64,000 nucleotides of DNA. Source: Himantopus leucocephalus (Eukaryota > Chordata > Aves > Charadriiformes > Recurvirostridae). The position numbers and the translations under genes are program-made. The stretch is from the NCBI GenBank assembly GCA_003993805.1, contig RSEF01000002.1, positions 7,444,238 to 7,508,237 on the forward strand, read 5' to 3'. The notes beneath the pieces were generated by a model. It worked only from the letters and a program-made list of their open reading frames with translations, was not told the DNA's origin and did not search any database. Position 1 is the stretch's first letter. Each line of letters begins with the position of its first letter. This document shows, in pieces, positions 1 to 12,237 of the stretch.

Positions 1-1344
1 GCAGCAGGACTTTCATTACGGAGAGGCGGGCAGTCCGAGTGTCACTNTTCACCGCTTGCAATGGGTGAAGTAAGAGCTTAGTTTCTTCCCCACCACCCTC
101 TGTCCCTCATCCCAAGCTGCATCTTACATTATACACACTTATGAACAAGGACATCCTCTGGAAGTTGAGTAATGACTTGAAAAACCCTGTTAACTCAGGC
201 AGGCACAAACATGTTTAAGTGAAGTTGCAATAAGTTCTCTACTCTTGCATCCCCCCTATGAAAAGCTGTTATGCCATTTGCGCTTGGCAAGGCCATAGAA
301 ATCTCTCACCTTCCTGCAGTTACAGTTGTGTGATTCTCCTTAGTGCTTGTCTTTACCCTTCTGCCTAAAATCCAAAATGTCATAAATAAATGATCCAGTT
401 TCTGAAAGTAGAAATTTATAAAGAGCAACTAATAAATTAACCTTTTTTAGAGTCTTGCTCTGATGTAAGACATAAGATGACTTTGTAAAAGACTTTAGAG
501 TATCTTGCATTCACATCCAACAAAAGGACTGGTTCCCTAGAAAAGCATAATGCTTTTTTTAATTAACATTTTAAATTTATGTGATACATATTTTATTGAC
601 CTACTTGGATCAAGCAGTTAGGCTAAGTCTGTTTATGAGCAAAGATCCTTTGCCTCAGCCAGTAGAGTTGTTGCCTGGAGTTCAAGGCGTCTCCGAGTCC
701 CCTTTGTCAAAAGAAGCAGTTTCATATGATGATCACCACAGAAGAATATAAGGGCTAAATAAATATACTGGTGTTCTCGTTACTGGTCACAGGTTCCTGT
801 TGGTGTCTTGTGACATGTGCAGATACTGAACAAGCATAGAGCAGACATGAAATGCTGAAGGACAGTCTGTGCTATAAAAATAGATATGCCAACATGATTT
901 AGACCTCTAATAGGTCAACTTTTTTGTTTTGTTTTGCTTGTCCTATACTTTTTTATTTATTTCTTAATTTTGTGCACATAGTGTAAATAGATGGTTTCTT
1001 AGCCACTTTTGTGTCGCAGCTTCCTTTTCAGCCTTCATCTACCTGTAATGCTGGATGAAATCCAGTTGCCAATCTTTGATTGATATTGCTGTCCTAGATG
1101 CTATTGGCAGGGGTTTTTTTCAATCTTTGTTCTCAGTTGATTTTCTTCACTTTAGAGGCCTGCCTTAAAAATTGAAATTTCTCTTGGTAGGTGCTAATGC
1201 AGGTTTAAACAGTTTTATGAATATCAAACGTTTAAAAAATACATTTTCCTATTAGTGGAATAGTGAATATTGGCTCAGTAAACACTGAAAACTGAGCTAT
1301 AAATTCTCATACCTGACAGCTTGCTGCATTTTTTTTTTTAACAG
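1..1344 (+). other. XRCC2: XRCC2 intron upstream of the last exon
   Basis: AT-rich sequence upstream of a clear splice acceptor (T-run followed by AACAG, ending at 1344). I looked for the short preceding XRCC2 exon, which in vertebrates encodes roughly residues 14-41, and did not find it, so it probably lies left of the window. A single ambiguous base is at position 46. No repeat or other gene is recognised here. Confidence 0.75.
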
Positions 1345-2060
1345 GAGATGTCATTGAATTCCATGGTCCAGAAGGAACAGGAAAAACAGAAATGCTTTAT
1401 CACCTAATAGCCCGTTGCATCGTTCCCAAATCAGGAGGAGGACTGGAAGTAGAAGTCATGTTCATTGATACGGACTACCATTTTGATATGCTTCGTCTGG
1501 TTACCGTTCTTGAGAACAGATTGGCACAAAGGACGGAAGAAATGATAAAGCAATGCCTGGGAAGGCTTTTTCTTGTGAACTGCAATAGTAGCACCCAGTT
1601 ACTCCTCACTCTCTACTCTTTAGAAAACATGTTCTGCACTCACCCCTCTCTCTGCCTTGTGATTTTAGATAGCCTGTCAGCTTTTTATTGGATAGACAGA
1701 AGCAACGGAGGGGAGAGTCTTAACTTGCAGGAGATGAATCTGAAGAAATGCGCCAACTTGCTTGAAAAGCTTGTGAGGGAGCATCACTTAGTCCTCTTTG
1801 CAACAACACAGACACTTATGCAGAAATCTACAAACTCTGCAGAAAGTGTTTTTCCTTTAAAACTTCAACATGAAACTGATACAGACTATAGACCTTATCT
1901 TTGTAAATCATGGCAACAAATGGTAACCCACAGGATATTTTTCTCTAAGCAATGTAATTCTGGCAACAGCAAAGGTTTTACAGTAGTTTCTTGCCACCTC
2001 AAAAGAAATCATGTAGCAAAACGTTCATTTAGTGTTGCAGAATGTGGAGTTCAGTTTTAA
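1345..2060 (+). CDS. XRCC2: DNA repair protein XRCC2, last coding exon (partial gene)
   Basis: XRCC2 is a RAD51 paralogue. Within the BCDX2 complex (RAD51B-RAD51C-RAD51D-XRCC2) it supports RAD51 filament formation during homologous recombination in the nucleus. The exon opens with two bases completing a split glycine codon, then reads [20 protein letters not shown]. The Walker A motif GPEGTGKT is at 1365-1388, and a Walker B-like strand (LCLVILD, about 1650-1670) precedes [11 protein letters not shown]. The reading frame is uninterrupted to TAA at 2058-2060. The 237 whole codons match the length expected for the final exon of a protein of about 280 residues. Identity is very clear over the first two thirds (for example [15 protein letters not shown] and [13 protein letters not shown] segments). 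The last 60 or so residues are less conserved, and the protein ends GVQF. The first roughly 40 residues are encoded outside the window. KMT2C follows about 44 kb downstream on the same strand, as in other vertebrates. Confidence 0.97.
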
Positions 2061-4440
2061 CTTCAGTTTGTTTTTTAAACCTGTAGCAAATCCTGGTGCT
2101 TAAGGCCTGATGAGGTCTAAGTAGTTTTTAGTACCTTTTAAACTAGCTGGTTGTTTCTGGGTGATTCAGAATTTTTGTCACCTTTTTCTTAAAATTTAGT
2201 GAAAGCCAGAAAATGGTAAAATTTTTGAATTACTATAGCTGTTCAGTCCAAACTGGTGAAGAATGTTGAAATGACTTGTTTGTGCTTAATGCATAAAGAG
2301 ATTAAATCAAGAAAACTATAACCAAAGACATTTTAAACTCCTAGTATCGTTCAGCAACGAAACCTCTGATTTCATTTCTGGGTCTTACTGCTTTCCACCC
2401 CTCCTCTTCCAAGCTACAGAAATAGGAGCCTAGTTGTCTGTGGGGGAGACTGCAAAAAGGCGTGTGGTTGCTCTTTATAAATATTGGTCTTGGTTTATTC
2501 CCAGTAGCCTAGGGCATATGAAATGCATTCACGACTTTGCCTGAAGATGAGGATTCATTTTCACAGCCTGTTAAATAGTGATAATCCTGACCATGCTTCT
2601 CCAAGCCTGTAGCCTCTCTGTTTACATTAGCGTGTGCTTGGAGAAGCAAGGATGGCAGGTGTTTTGACCCTTAGAAACAGCTAGGTTTGAAGAATCTACA
2701 GCTATCGCAGAAATGGAGGCCTGATTTCCATAACCGGAGGAAAACTAAAGACCCAGCCCTGAGTACCTGTGAGTTTGTGCTGCGTGCACTAAACTGTTTA
2801 GTCTTTGAAAATAATGAAGTGTGGGTTATGGGTTGTTTTGGGTGTGGGGGGTTGGGTTTTTGTTGGGTTTTTTTTTTAGATGCATGCACAGACATAATTT
2901 TTTTTTCTCTGCCCTCCCTCATTATTCCCTCCCACTACTTTCCCTTCCCCCACTCTCTCTAAGAAACCCAGGAATGCCATGCCTCTGGTCTTTACCAATA
3001 TGTATTTGCCACATGTAGAACATTTGTGTGCAGGATTTGGCATGCAACGTGTTGCAATTCTGGCAAAGAAGATTCAGAACTTATGGGAAATGCCCTACAG
3101 TTCTGGCAAAGAATACCATATTATTTATTAACCTAGAGTGCCCTTTGAAAGCTTCAAAGTGCTTTACAAGAAAGAAAATTGCACACAGTACATTCTTTAA
3201 TACAAAAACTTACATTAGCTTACAAATTTAAATTACTCAAACAAGGGGAAAATATTTCTCACAGCAATATTCGTTCAGTCATGTTGCACAGCATGTTTTA
3301 TAGTTTAGATTGAGCAGATTATTAACAAAAATGCATATTAAGAAGAAGTATCTAGCACAGTATCTTTTTGAGGAAGATGCCTAAAAAACTCTATTGTGAG
3401 ATACTTACCTTTTAATTTCCTGACTTCTGAAGCCATTTTTTTCAAGCTGAATGTATATCTGGACTCCCAGCTGTGTACAGTTCGGCTTGCGTACCCAGGC
3501 TTCTGTATATAGAGCTAGCAGCGTGTCTATACTGTTGTTTATAGAATTTGGCATCTCTGTGATTTGCCTGCCTTTTTGCAAAGATGCTGAGCATCCTCCC
3601 TCTAACAGCGGCCGGTACCAAAGGTTTTGGGAGGAGTGCGAGAATAATCAGTTTTCACTGGCGCGGCCTCCCACAGCACGGGGCTCAGGGAGCTCCTGAG
3701 CAGAGCCTGCGGGCAGACCAGTGTGTGATGGCCATTGATCAGACCTATCCTCCATGATTGCATCCAATCCATTTTTAACTAACTTACCCTATTGGGTTCC
3801 ACCGTGTCTTTTCACGATGAGTTCAGTTTAATTATTCTTTGTGAGAAAACTTGGGGTTTTTTCACCTCTCATTTTAAACCTGCCATCTGATCACTTCTTC
3901 ACGCTGTCAGTTTTTTTACGGTGACACATGAGCGAACTTTGCCTTTTCAACATCTCCACAGAGGTGATGATTTTATAGACTGTCATTTCATTTGTGCTTT
4001 CTCTTCCATCAACACCAATATTTATTTTATTTTAGAACTTGCATAAGTATCCAAATACACGAAAAACATACCACTTAACCATTCAGCCTAGACTGGACCC
4101 AAGTTAGATGGTTTAACACAAGTAGACGCTTCCACTGGGAATTATGATAAAGGACATACTTGCATTTTTTTGTAAAAAACCTGTGAAGAATCAAGTAGAA
4201 CTACAGAACTTTTAAAAGTGAAAATTATAGGACTACATAATTCTACAATAAAAAAAAAGCAATCCCCTTTTCTATCAAGGAATACAGCTCCACTGAAGAT
4301 TAACTGCTTTGTAAAATCATACTTGCTAAAAAATATGTTTGAGAAAAAACAATGGAAATGGTCTGGCATTCCCGTCTGGTAAAAAAGCTTTTATATTACT
4401 CACAATGTAGTTTATATGTTGCATTGTACTATAAAATAAA
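2061..4440 (+). other. XRCC2 3' UTR and flank with candidate poly(A) signals
   Basis: Non-coding sequence after the XRCC2 stop. A variant poly(A) signal ATTAAA is at 2301-2306 and a canonical AATAAA at 4435-4440. Either could end the transcript, and the sequence alone does not decide. Short ORFs here have no recognisable similarity. An old CR1 fragment lies inside (described separately). Confidence 0.5.
3725..3995 (-). mobile_element. Old CR1-type LINE fragment
   Basis: On the minus strand this follows the layout of ancient CR1/L3-like elements. The plus strand shows diverged, ordered versions of 'tcctccatgattgcatccaatcc', 'gagttcagtttaattat', 'ttttaaacctgccatctgat' and 'gatgattttatagac', each familiar from such elements in reverse orientation. 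It is heavily mutated with no coding capacity. The call rests on remembered consensus and edges are approximate. Confidence 0.65.
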
Positions 4441-7400
4441 TGCCTAAATTGAAATGAAGCCAAAGTTCGAATTGATCAAAAAAAGCACCTCAGGAAATTT
4501 TGAAATTTCCCAGTTTTATTTTTACTTTGAATGCAGACAGATTTTTTTAATTCTCTGGTAATTATAATATTCATGCTCGGCACATTTGTTTGAGATGTAC
4601 AGCAAGCCCAGCTTTCGGGGATGCTGAGCGTCTGCATGCCCCTGTGAGTTTGCAGGAGGGATAGGCAGTATGCAATCTGGGAGTGCGCTGACCTTATCCT
4701 CTGCCAAAATTACGCCATTTGGAAAAATGAACCTCGAGGATACAAGTCTAAGAAGGATGCAGTGATGAAGAACCTGGGAAGCAACAATTTTGTTTCTACC
4801 TTAATTACCTGTGGGTATTAAGAATGGGGTTTACCATTTTTTCAATGGAGAATTTTCTCCATTAAAACTGCATAGAAACTGTAGTTAGTGGAGAATGCAG
4901 TTTCTCCTCATGAGCCAGGAACAGTCCATTAAATGTAGCATTATATTTAGTATATAATATTAAATCCAAAGTCTCCTCTTTCACCTAGACCTAAGTTTCC
5001 GCCCTGTCTCCAGCCCACTGTCTAACCTGGCGCGACCTGTGCTGCTGCCGCTCCGTCTCCCAGGCAGGAAGCCCATCGGGGGTTAGTAGGTCTGTGCCGC
5101 TGGAAATGGGCCCTGCAAAGATAATTGCCACCGCATATCATTAAGTATGAGGATAGAATACATATATCCCTAAACTCTAATTTATCCATTCTTAGAAATT
5201 AAAATCCTTTCATGTCAGTGTCATTTCTTCGGCTCAGTGTGGTATTATTAAGGCTTTTGTAGGCATAGGAGCTTTCTACATTCCTTACAATTTTTGTTTG
5301 TTGCTTCATATGCAGCAAGGAATTAAAGCAGCAAGCTTGAAACAAAGAGGAACTAGCTCACTCTTTTTTCCCCGTCCTTTTTGTAATGAGAGAGCTCTTT
5401 AGCAAAACCAAATTAAGGTATTTGGTAGGTTGTATATTTGTTTTTAAATAAACCGGAATTTCTATGGACACCTGGAAAGAAAATGTCATTTCTATACTCA
5501 GCAAAAAGTTTTTTGTATTCCTAGACTTTTTAATAGAGCAAATAAAATACAAATAACAGTTTGCTTGGTTTAAGTTTCTACTTGCACATAAAATTCAAGC
5601 TTCCTTTTTCTTACATAACTAACGGCAGCCACTTGATTTTCCACAGAGTTTGGAAATGGCAGAAGAGAAAGGTTCTCCTGTGGAAACACACCTGCAGTTG
5701 TATTTTTACTGCAGACTCATGGACAAAGGCAGAAGGCAATACTGTTTTGATGGCTGCTGGACATGGGGCTTGGACCACGTCCTGGAGAGGAACATGACAT
5801 TTTGGTTATTTTCTGTGGCTGCTCTAACAATTGTCTCTAGAACCTGTTTATTCAAATCAGCAAGCCTTATGCCAAACTTAATACCCACCTCGGGAGACAG
5901 CCGTGCCACGCCACCCAGCTGGAGCTGCTGTAGGAAGTTGCAGTGAATACTCAACTGCGTAAAAGCTGCAGACAGTTTTAATGTTTAAACAACTATAGAA
6001 TAGCACAGGACTTGTGAATTTTGTGAAGAAGGGGAAACGCTGGAGGAGCTTGGAAGCTTTTGGCAGTGGAAAAAACTTTCAGACAGGGAACGGAGCATCA
6101 GTACAATGCATCTGCATGATCTTCTGGGGAGAAGACTCTGATGCTCTGCAGCAGCCTCTGAAATTAGAGGTCTGCCCATCCCTGTGCATGAAAGACGACA
6201 GCACTGAGCTATGAATAACGTGTAGTATAACAAAAGGATTCTTCAACTGTTAACTAAGATGCCTAGCATGGTAAGGCTTTCAAATACCAAGTTGGCCATA
6301 ACTGACCTGCAGATTCTTCCCACTGAGGGACAAAACTGGTGATGGATTCCACTATGGAGATGCTGCATAGCTTATTTATAATGAAGATGTAAAACCCTGC
6401 TCCTCTGGACCCAGGAGGAATTAAATGTAAAAACAGACTCTTTTTTTTTTTTTTAAATGTTTTTTTTTTCCCCTGCAGCTCTAGGCATCTTCCCAGCAGT
6501 CAGCACTCAGCTCCAAAAGCACTCTCAGCTCTCTGTGTCAGGACCATGTTTACTGGAAGTGGATAGTTTTCTCCTTTGCTGAGCGTTTCTGTATGCGCTC
6601 TTCATTACCAGCGCAGACTGGGATACCCGAATATAAAAGCCTGAACCCACGTGACACTTCAGTGTAACCGGTAAATAGCTTTGGAGACTTCATTCTGTTT
6701 GCAATCAGGAGTCATGTCACTTTGGAGTAGATAATTTTGAAGCAATGTGGCTGTGACTTCCCTCGGGAAAAGTTTGGCAGTCTTCCCTCCGCTTTCCCAC
6801 ACTGCTTTGCATCCTGCCCTGACCAACTGGTCGGCGTACCTGTGTGGGCCTCAGTGCTCAAGGACAGCACTGACAAGATGTCACCGCCTTGCCAAATGCT
6901 GGTGAACAGCCATGTTCTGGATCTTGGCACTCTCATACTGCAGGACTTGGCACAACCACTATAGTTTTTAATTTAAACCATTTGCCAGGATTCTTTCTCA
7001 TACATCTAGCTGGGCCTGTGCTAAAGGCCTCCTAGTCCTGTGGGGAGAGACGAAAGAGAAGAAATGTTGGTTTCTGAGTGTAAGAAGGACAAGATTTTTA
7101 GGCCATTGCTACAAAAAGAGGCCAAGCAAGGCCATGAGGTTCCCGGCAGTGGCAGGTAAATGTTAAGGCCTTGAAGGTGGCTTGGCGAAGATCAAGGGAC
7201 ACACTGGACGTGACTCTTACCACCTGTCCATATTATGAAGAGGTGAATAGGATTTTTGACTTAGGATATTTGCATATTCTCACACTTTAGCATACTGCTG
7301 AGAGACAAGAGCGTGCTGTGGCGGGCAGTACTGTCTCTGAAGTGCATCTCAAAAGCTCTGCTCTAACTCCACCACTGACAGGTCTATCTCCAGCCCAACG

Positions 7401-10400
7401 TCTCCACAGGTTCCCAGCCTCCTCCTCCATGATACCAACAGCAGCGCTGCAGAGATCAGTGAACATCATCACATTTGTCTTCACTGGAGGTGAGCAACAC
7501 TGTGCATTGGTAGATGGTGTTGGGCATTGTCATCTGGGGCAGGTTTGAGCCCCACTTTCCAACTTTAACAGTCTTCTGCACGTCCAATATGATGACACTG
7601 GTCAATGAAAATGCAATAGCAAGTCCACACCCTTTCAACAGGCAAACCGCCAACTGCACACCCATCCTCCAGACTGGGTCAGCACTTCAGTAGTACCGTC
7701 TCTGAGCCCCCTGCTGACCCCCAATCTCTTGTGCTGTGTGTTCACCAGATTCAACAATGAATCCTTTTTCACACAAGTGCACAACTTCAAGTATTATCCC
7801 ACAGTCGTGTAACAAATATGCCGTATTGGGACCATGCACTGAATGGCTTAGAACATCAGTGCACGTTTGTGGAGATCTCATCAAAGCAGGTTGATTTCTG
7901 CTCAGTAAAATTTCAGGCAGTTTTAACAACTCTGAGCTACTTTTGACTTGCAAAATATTAGCACAGTGTTTTTCTGATCTGTCAAAGAATGATTGCAGAA
8001 GTAAAGAAGGCAGCACATGGCACACCACAGTTCACACGTCACAAAGACAATTAGCCCCAGGGAGACCCTCAGCTTGCTATAAAACAGCATTAGGAGCACC
8101 AAAAAATTACTATCTTTGCAAGGAATATAAAATGAGATTTTTACGTACAGAAATTACTTTAGTGTGTCCCCAACATTATAAGGCCAGGAGAAGCTTCTCA
8201 CTGCTTTGCACAGCGGCAGTTGTGCCAGTCCAACTGCACATCAGGCGGTGTGAGTAGTGAATCCCAGCGGTATGTCACTTGCTGGGTTCCCCTTCGCCCT
8301 CCTCAAAAAGCAGCACACCTTTACTGTGTTGGTTCGTGGATACGGCCACGTCCTCCAATGAGCACAGGGGCTGTAGCAGTGCAGTATGGTGCCATTTCCT
8401 AACTGGACCTCAGCAGGTTCCCTACATGGTTAATCCGAAGGCTGATGACATACAGCCTCACTGGTGTGAAATGCAATGTAGCGGAGGAATAACCCAGTTT
8501 CAGGCACCTCATACCACTCCTGAAGTGATGGAGAGGTTTCTGAGACTCCAGGTTCAAAACACATGGAAGGGCAGCTGGGAAACAGTCTCCAAGGTGGAGC
8601 TACACCACAGGTGGGAAGAGGCTTTGGGCTATGAAAATGTGAAGAGTATTATATAAAAATTGTCTGTTGCAAAGCTGAATAACAAATAAGAGCGTATTAA
8701 TTTCTCATCCAGTAAGGCTATCAACTCGGACAGCCAAACCATCGCGAAGCCGGGCGTTCACTACTGCCCCGATGGAGTAGGAAGTGAGAGGGGAAGCGGC
8801 AGAGAAGAGGGGAGGCTGTTTGGGGAACTCCTTGCAGCTTTGATAAAGCATGGGAGAAAGGAAAGCTGTATGGCCATCAAAAGCTGGCAGGCAAAGGGCT
8901 CCGTTTCACTCAAGAGCCTGTGGAAAAATGCCCACAGTGGCGAGGAATGGCTTAGCTGGAAACAGCAAACAGATCTAATGTGGTCAGGAGGTTGCAAGGG
9001 CAGCCGATGGCCACCATGAAGAGGAAACCCCAGCTGGAGAGGACACACCACCAGAACTACTGCTCTGCTCCTCTGAACTCTTCTGAGCATGTCCTGCTGG
9101 GAACAGCAGATTACAGTCAAACCCCCTGTCAGAGCTCCTTCCAGCTGGAGGTGGGACACAGTTCAACCCCTTCTGGCAAGCAGGAGGCTGGTGGGAGGCC
9201 ACCCTGTCCCCACGGCTGCTGAGCAGTCTTGCCCCACGGTGGGGAGCTTTCGCTTACAAGGTCATAACTGAGCTTTCCCTCATCCCTTAGTTTAACTCCT
9301 TAACTTGGTGGTTCTGCAGTGAGACTACTGCCACTGTTTGCACTTGGATTATCAGTGGCACTTTTCTGACAACAAAGTCACATTTTGTATTTTCACCCAT
9401 CAGAAAAAAATGATGCTATTAATAAAATTTATGAATAACGTAAGCAAATGATACAGACCAGTTGCATAGGCAGTGAAGCTACAGAAGCCAGTAGAGCCAG
9501 GTGTTTGAACAGCCCATGCGGTTAAAGGAGGGGGCTCACCATCTTTAAAATCCGTGGAGGCATTCAAAATAAGATTATTCTGCAATCCTCTTCACGACAA
9601 ACCTTGCAGGTTGATGCTACGCGACCCTTCCCGTTGATTTACATGGCCTGCGCACGCGCTCTGAGCGTATTAAGCCTGAAGTCCTTGGCTAAAGATTAAA
9701 ACTTAAACATCCCCGTCCCTCAGAGCAGATGCACAAAAGTATTTGCCAGCACGGTTGTCGTTTTTGTGGCAGTGTCCTGTGGGACACCACCAGCACCCTA
9801 ACAACTGGCCGCGCTTTCTCCTTGGCTCGCGAGGTGTGGGTAACTAGACCAGCAGTGGGTACTAGCTGGAGGCGGGCAGGGCTCAGCTGCCTGGGGCCTG
9901 CCGGGGAGCGCCCACGACCCGCTGCTCGGCCTCCCGAAGGCACTGCCGGCTGCTAAATCCTCAGCATGGGTTCCATCTCCCACCACGGCAAGGGAGTAAG
10001 TGGCCCTCCCCCAGACTCAGAAGGTAAATCCTAACACACCCTGTTTTCACCGTGTTCACCACAGTAGCAAATTAGCCTTTCTCAGCAGTGGAAATGGGAA
10101 TTTCTGATATTTCTGAGGTCTTTGCTGGTTGCAGATCAACTCACACAGACGTCAGTAAATCCCCCCAGTGACCGACCACCAGCAGCACAGCCCAAAGGAG
10201 TGCTGCACCCGGAGGCGCCTGCTGGGAGGTCCAGCACGGCTCCTGGAGAGACGTTCTCCCGGGCACAGGGAGAGCAGGCTCCTCTCCTCTCTAGAGCACA
10301 ATGCTGCAGTGTGGTGGCGGTGACTCCTAACCACTGTCCCCCAGTACAGAAACCACCCAGTAAACTCCTTTCTCCCCTATTGATAAATCCCTTAGCTCTA

Positions 10401-11814
10401 CACGTGGCTCTGGTCTGGCGGGATCATGTTCCTGTGTTTTGTGTTGAAGTCACTTTTGTTTTGTAAAGAAACTCAAGTGGTTTTGCTGCTCTGAATGAAG
10501 GACAGAGGTTGCATCTACCGGTTTCGGTGACATTTTACCCAACCCTAGGAGTACTAGCCATGAACTGAGTGTTAACGAGTCAGAGCAGCGTAACAGAGTG
10601 TTGAGATTTCAAAACAGGCTTTTCTTTTTGTGTTTGTTTGGGTTTTATTGCCGCTACTAACATCTCTTCCAGGAAACAAAATTTCCCAATACTTCCTTTT
10701 CTGGTAAGTCATATAGTGCGTGTGGTATCCTGCCCACAGGAGATTTGAGAGGCGAAAGGCAAGCAAGGGACAGAGCCTCCGGGTTTATTTTCCAGACTGA
10801 AGCCATCCTCCAGTTTGGACTGCGCGTTACACAGCAGTGTTGTTCCCTCGTGGATTGATCCAAGATTATCATGGACAAATGGGAGAAGCAGGAGGGAGTA
10901 GCAGAAGACAGTGCAAGCGGAGCTACAGGCAGAGAGGTATTTAAAGGAATGCACTGGGTATAAAGAGAACAGAATTCTGCAGCTCCTGAAAGCCAGGAGT
11001 AAAACTTTGAACTATTCCTTCTGAATTTGCACTTTTACATACGCAGCACGGCTGAGTTAGAGCCTGAAATGGAAACACGCAGACACAGAACAACAAGGCT
11101 GATTTTCTACATCTTTTGATCCTACAACCTGTTTTCTCCAGGAGCAAGGTCTAGCTTCTGGGAAGACAAAGGGAACAAAGGAAAGCGCTTTCTGTTAGGA
11201 TAAGAAATCACCAAATACCAGTGTTAAAGTTCAAAATGCTCTGAGTTCCCAGTATTTAGAATTGGGGACTGGCTAATCTCTGCTCTGGGGGATTTCAGTG
11301 TCACTGCTGTCCTGCCATTTATGTGAAGCCAAAACCATTGTTCCTGGGAACCAGGTAGGTTTTCGGACTCTCTTTCCAAAAAACCATTCAGTATAATTAT
11401 GGGGTAGGATGTACTAAAACTAAAATGTTAATTCATCCCCCGGCTGAAACATACAGTTAGCTGCCTCTAGGATTCTTGTGAACAACAGCAACACACGGAT
11501 GAGACAGAAGGCATTTCGTCCTGCAAAGCCGTCACAGTACAGATTATTGAAAGGGAACAGAGAAACCCTTCAGCTCCAGCAAGTTTAATGACAACTGAAA
11601 GCAAGGTACGTTTTCTTACCGTGGTCTCCCATCCCAGATTTCCTCCCTGTCTGCAACAGTGTGCCGCAGCTCAGAGATGCTTTGGCATCTCCCCACGCCA
11701 AAAGAAGCCTTTTGTAAACCACAGTGAATACACGTAGAGACTGGAGCCTCGTCTCACTTTGGACTTGCCTTGTTTCCCCACGGGTCTCCTCCTCACTAGT
11801 TCATTGGTCCTGAT
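4441..11814. other. Intergenic DNA, no supported gene
   Basis: Unique, moderately AT-rich sequence with poly-A/T runs (for example near 6440-6470). Scattered ORFs up to about 130 codons were inspected. None has a recognisable domain, conserved-looking composition or paired splice signals. The region 7456-8656 has overlapping short ORFs on both strands but nothing I can name. A small GC-richer patch at about 9780-9960 is too short to call a CpG island. Confidence 0.6.
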
Positions 11815-12237
11815 TGCTTCCTATGAGGACAGGCTGAGACAACTGCGGGTGTTTGGCCTGCAGAAGAGAAGGTGCCGGGGAGGCGTTCTAGTGGCCTTCC
11901 AGTATCTGAAAGGGGCCTACAGGAAAGCTGGAGAGGGACTTTTTGCAAGGGCATGTAGTGATAGGACGAGGGGTAATGGCTTCAAAGTGGAAGACGGGAG
12001 ATTTAGAATAGATATCAGGAAGAAATTTTTCACTCTGAGGGTGGTGAGGCACTGGAAGAGGTTGCCCAGAGAAGTTGTGGCTGCCCCATCCCTGGAGGTG
12101 TTCAAGGCCAGGTTGGATGGGGCTTTGAGCAACCTGGTCTGGTGGGAGGTGTCCCTGCCCATGGCAGCAGGGTTGGAACTTGATGATCTTTAAGGTCATT
12201 TCCAACCTAAACCATTCTGTGATGATTCTGTGATGCT
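11815..12237 (+). mobile_element. CR1 LINE 3' fragment
   Basis: Long, well-preserved 3' end of a CR1 retrotransposon in plus orientation. It runs from the 'tatgaggacaggctgagac' segment through 'aagaaatttttcactctgag', 'gaggttgcccagagaagttg' and 'caaggccaggttggatgg' to the tail with repeated 'gattctgtgat'. A 144-codon ORF across it is the remnant of element sequence, not a host gene. It is 5' truncated, as CR1 copies normally are, and is among the least diverged copies in the window. Confidence 0.95.

Noticed and set aside
7456..8028. Successive minus-strand ORFs resembling a broken retrocopy
   Set aside because: No parent gene recognised, no poly-A tail or target-site duplication seen.
11759..12193. 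144-codon plus-strand ORF
   Set aside because: It is the coding-strand remnant of a CR1 3' end and is explained by the transposon.
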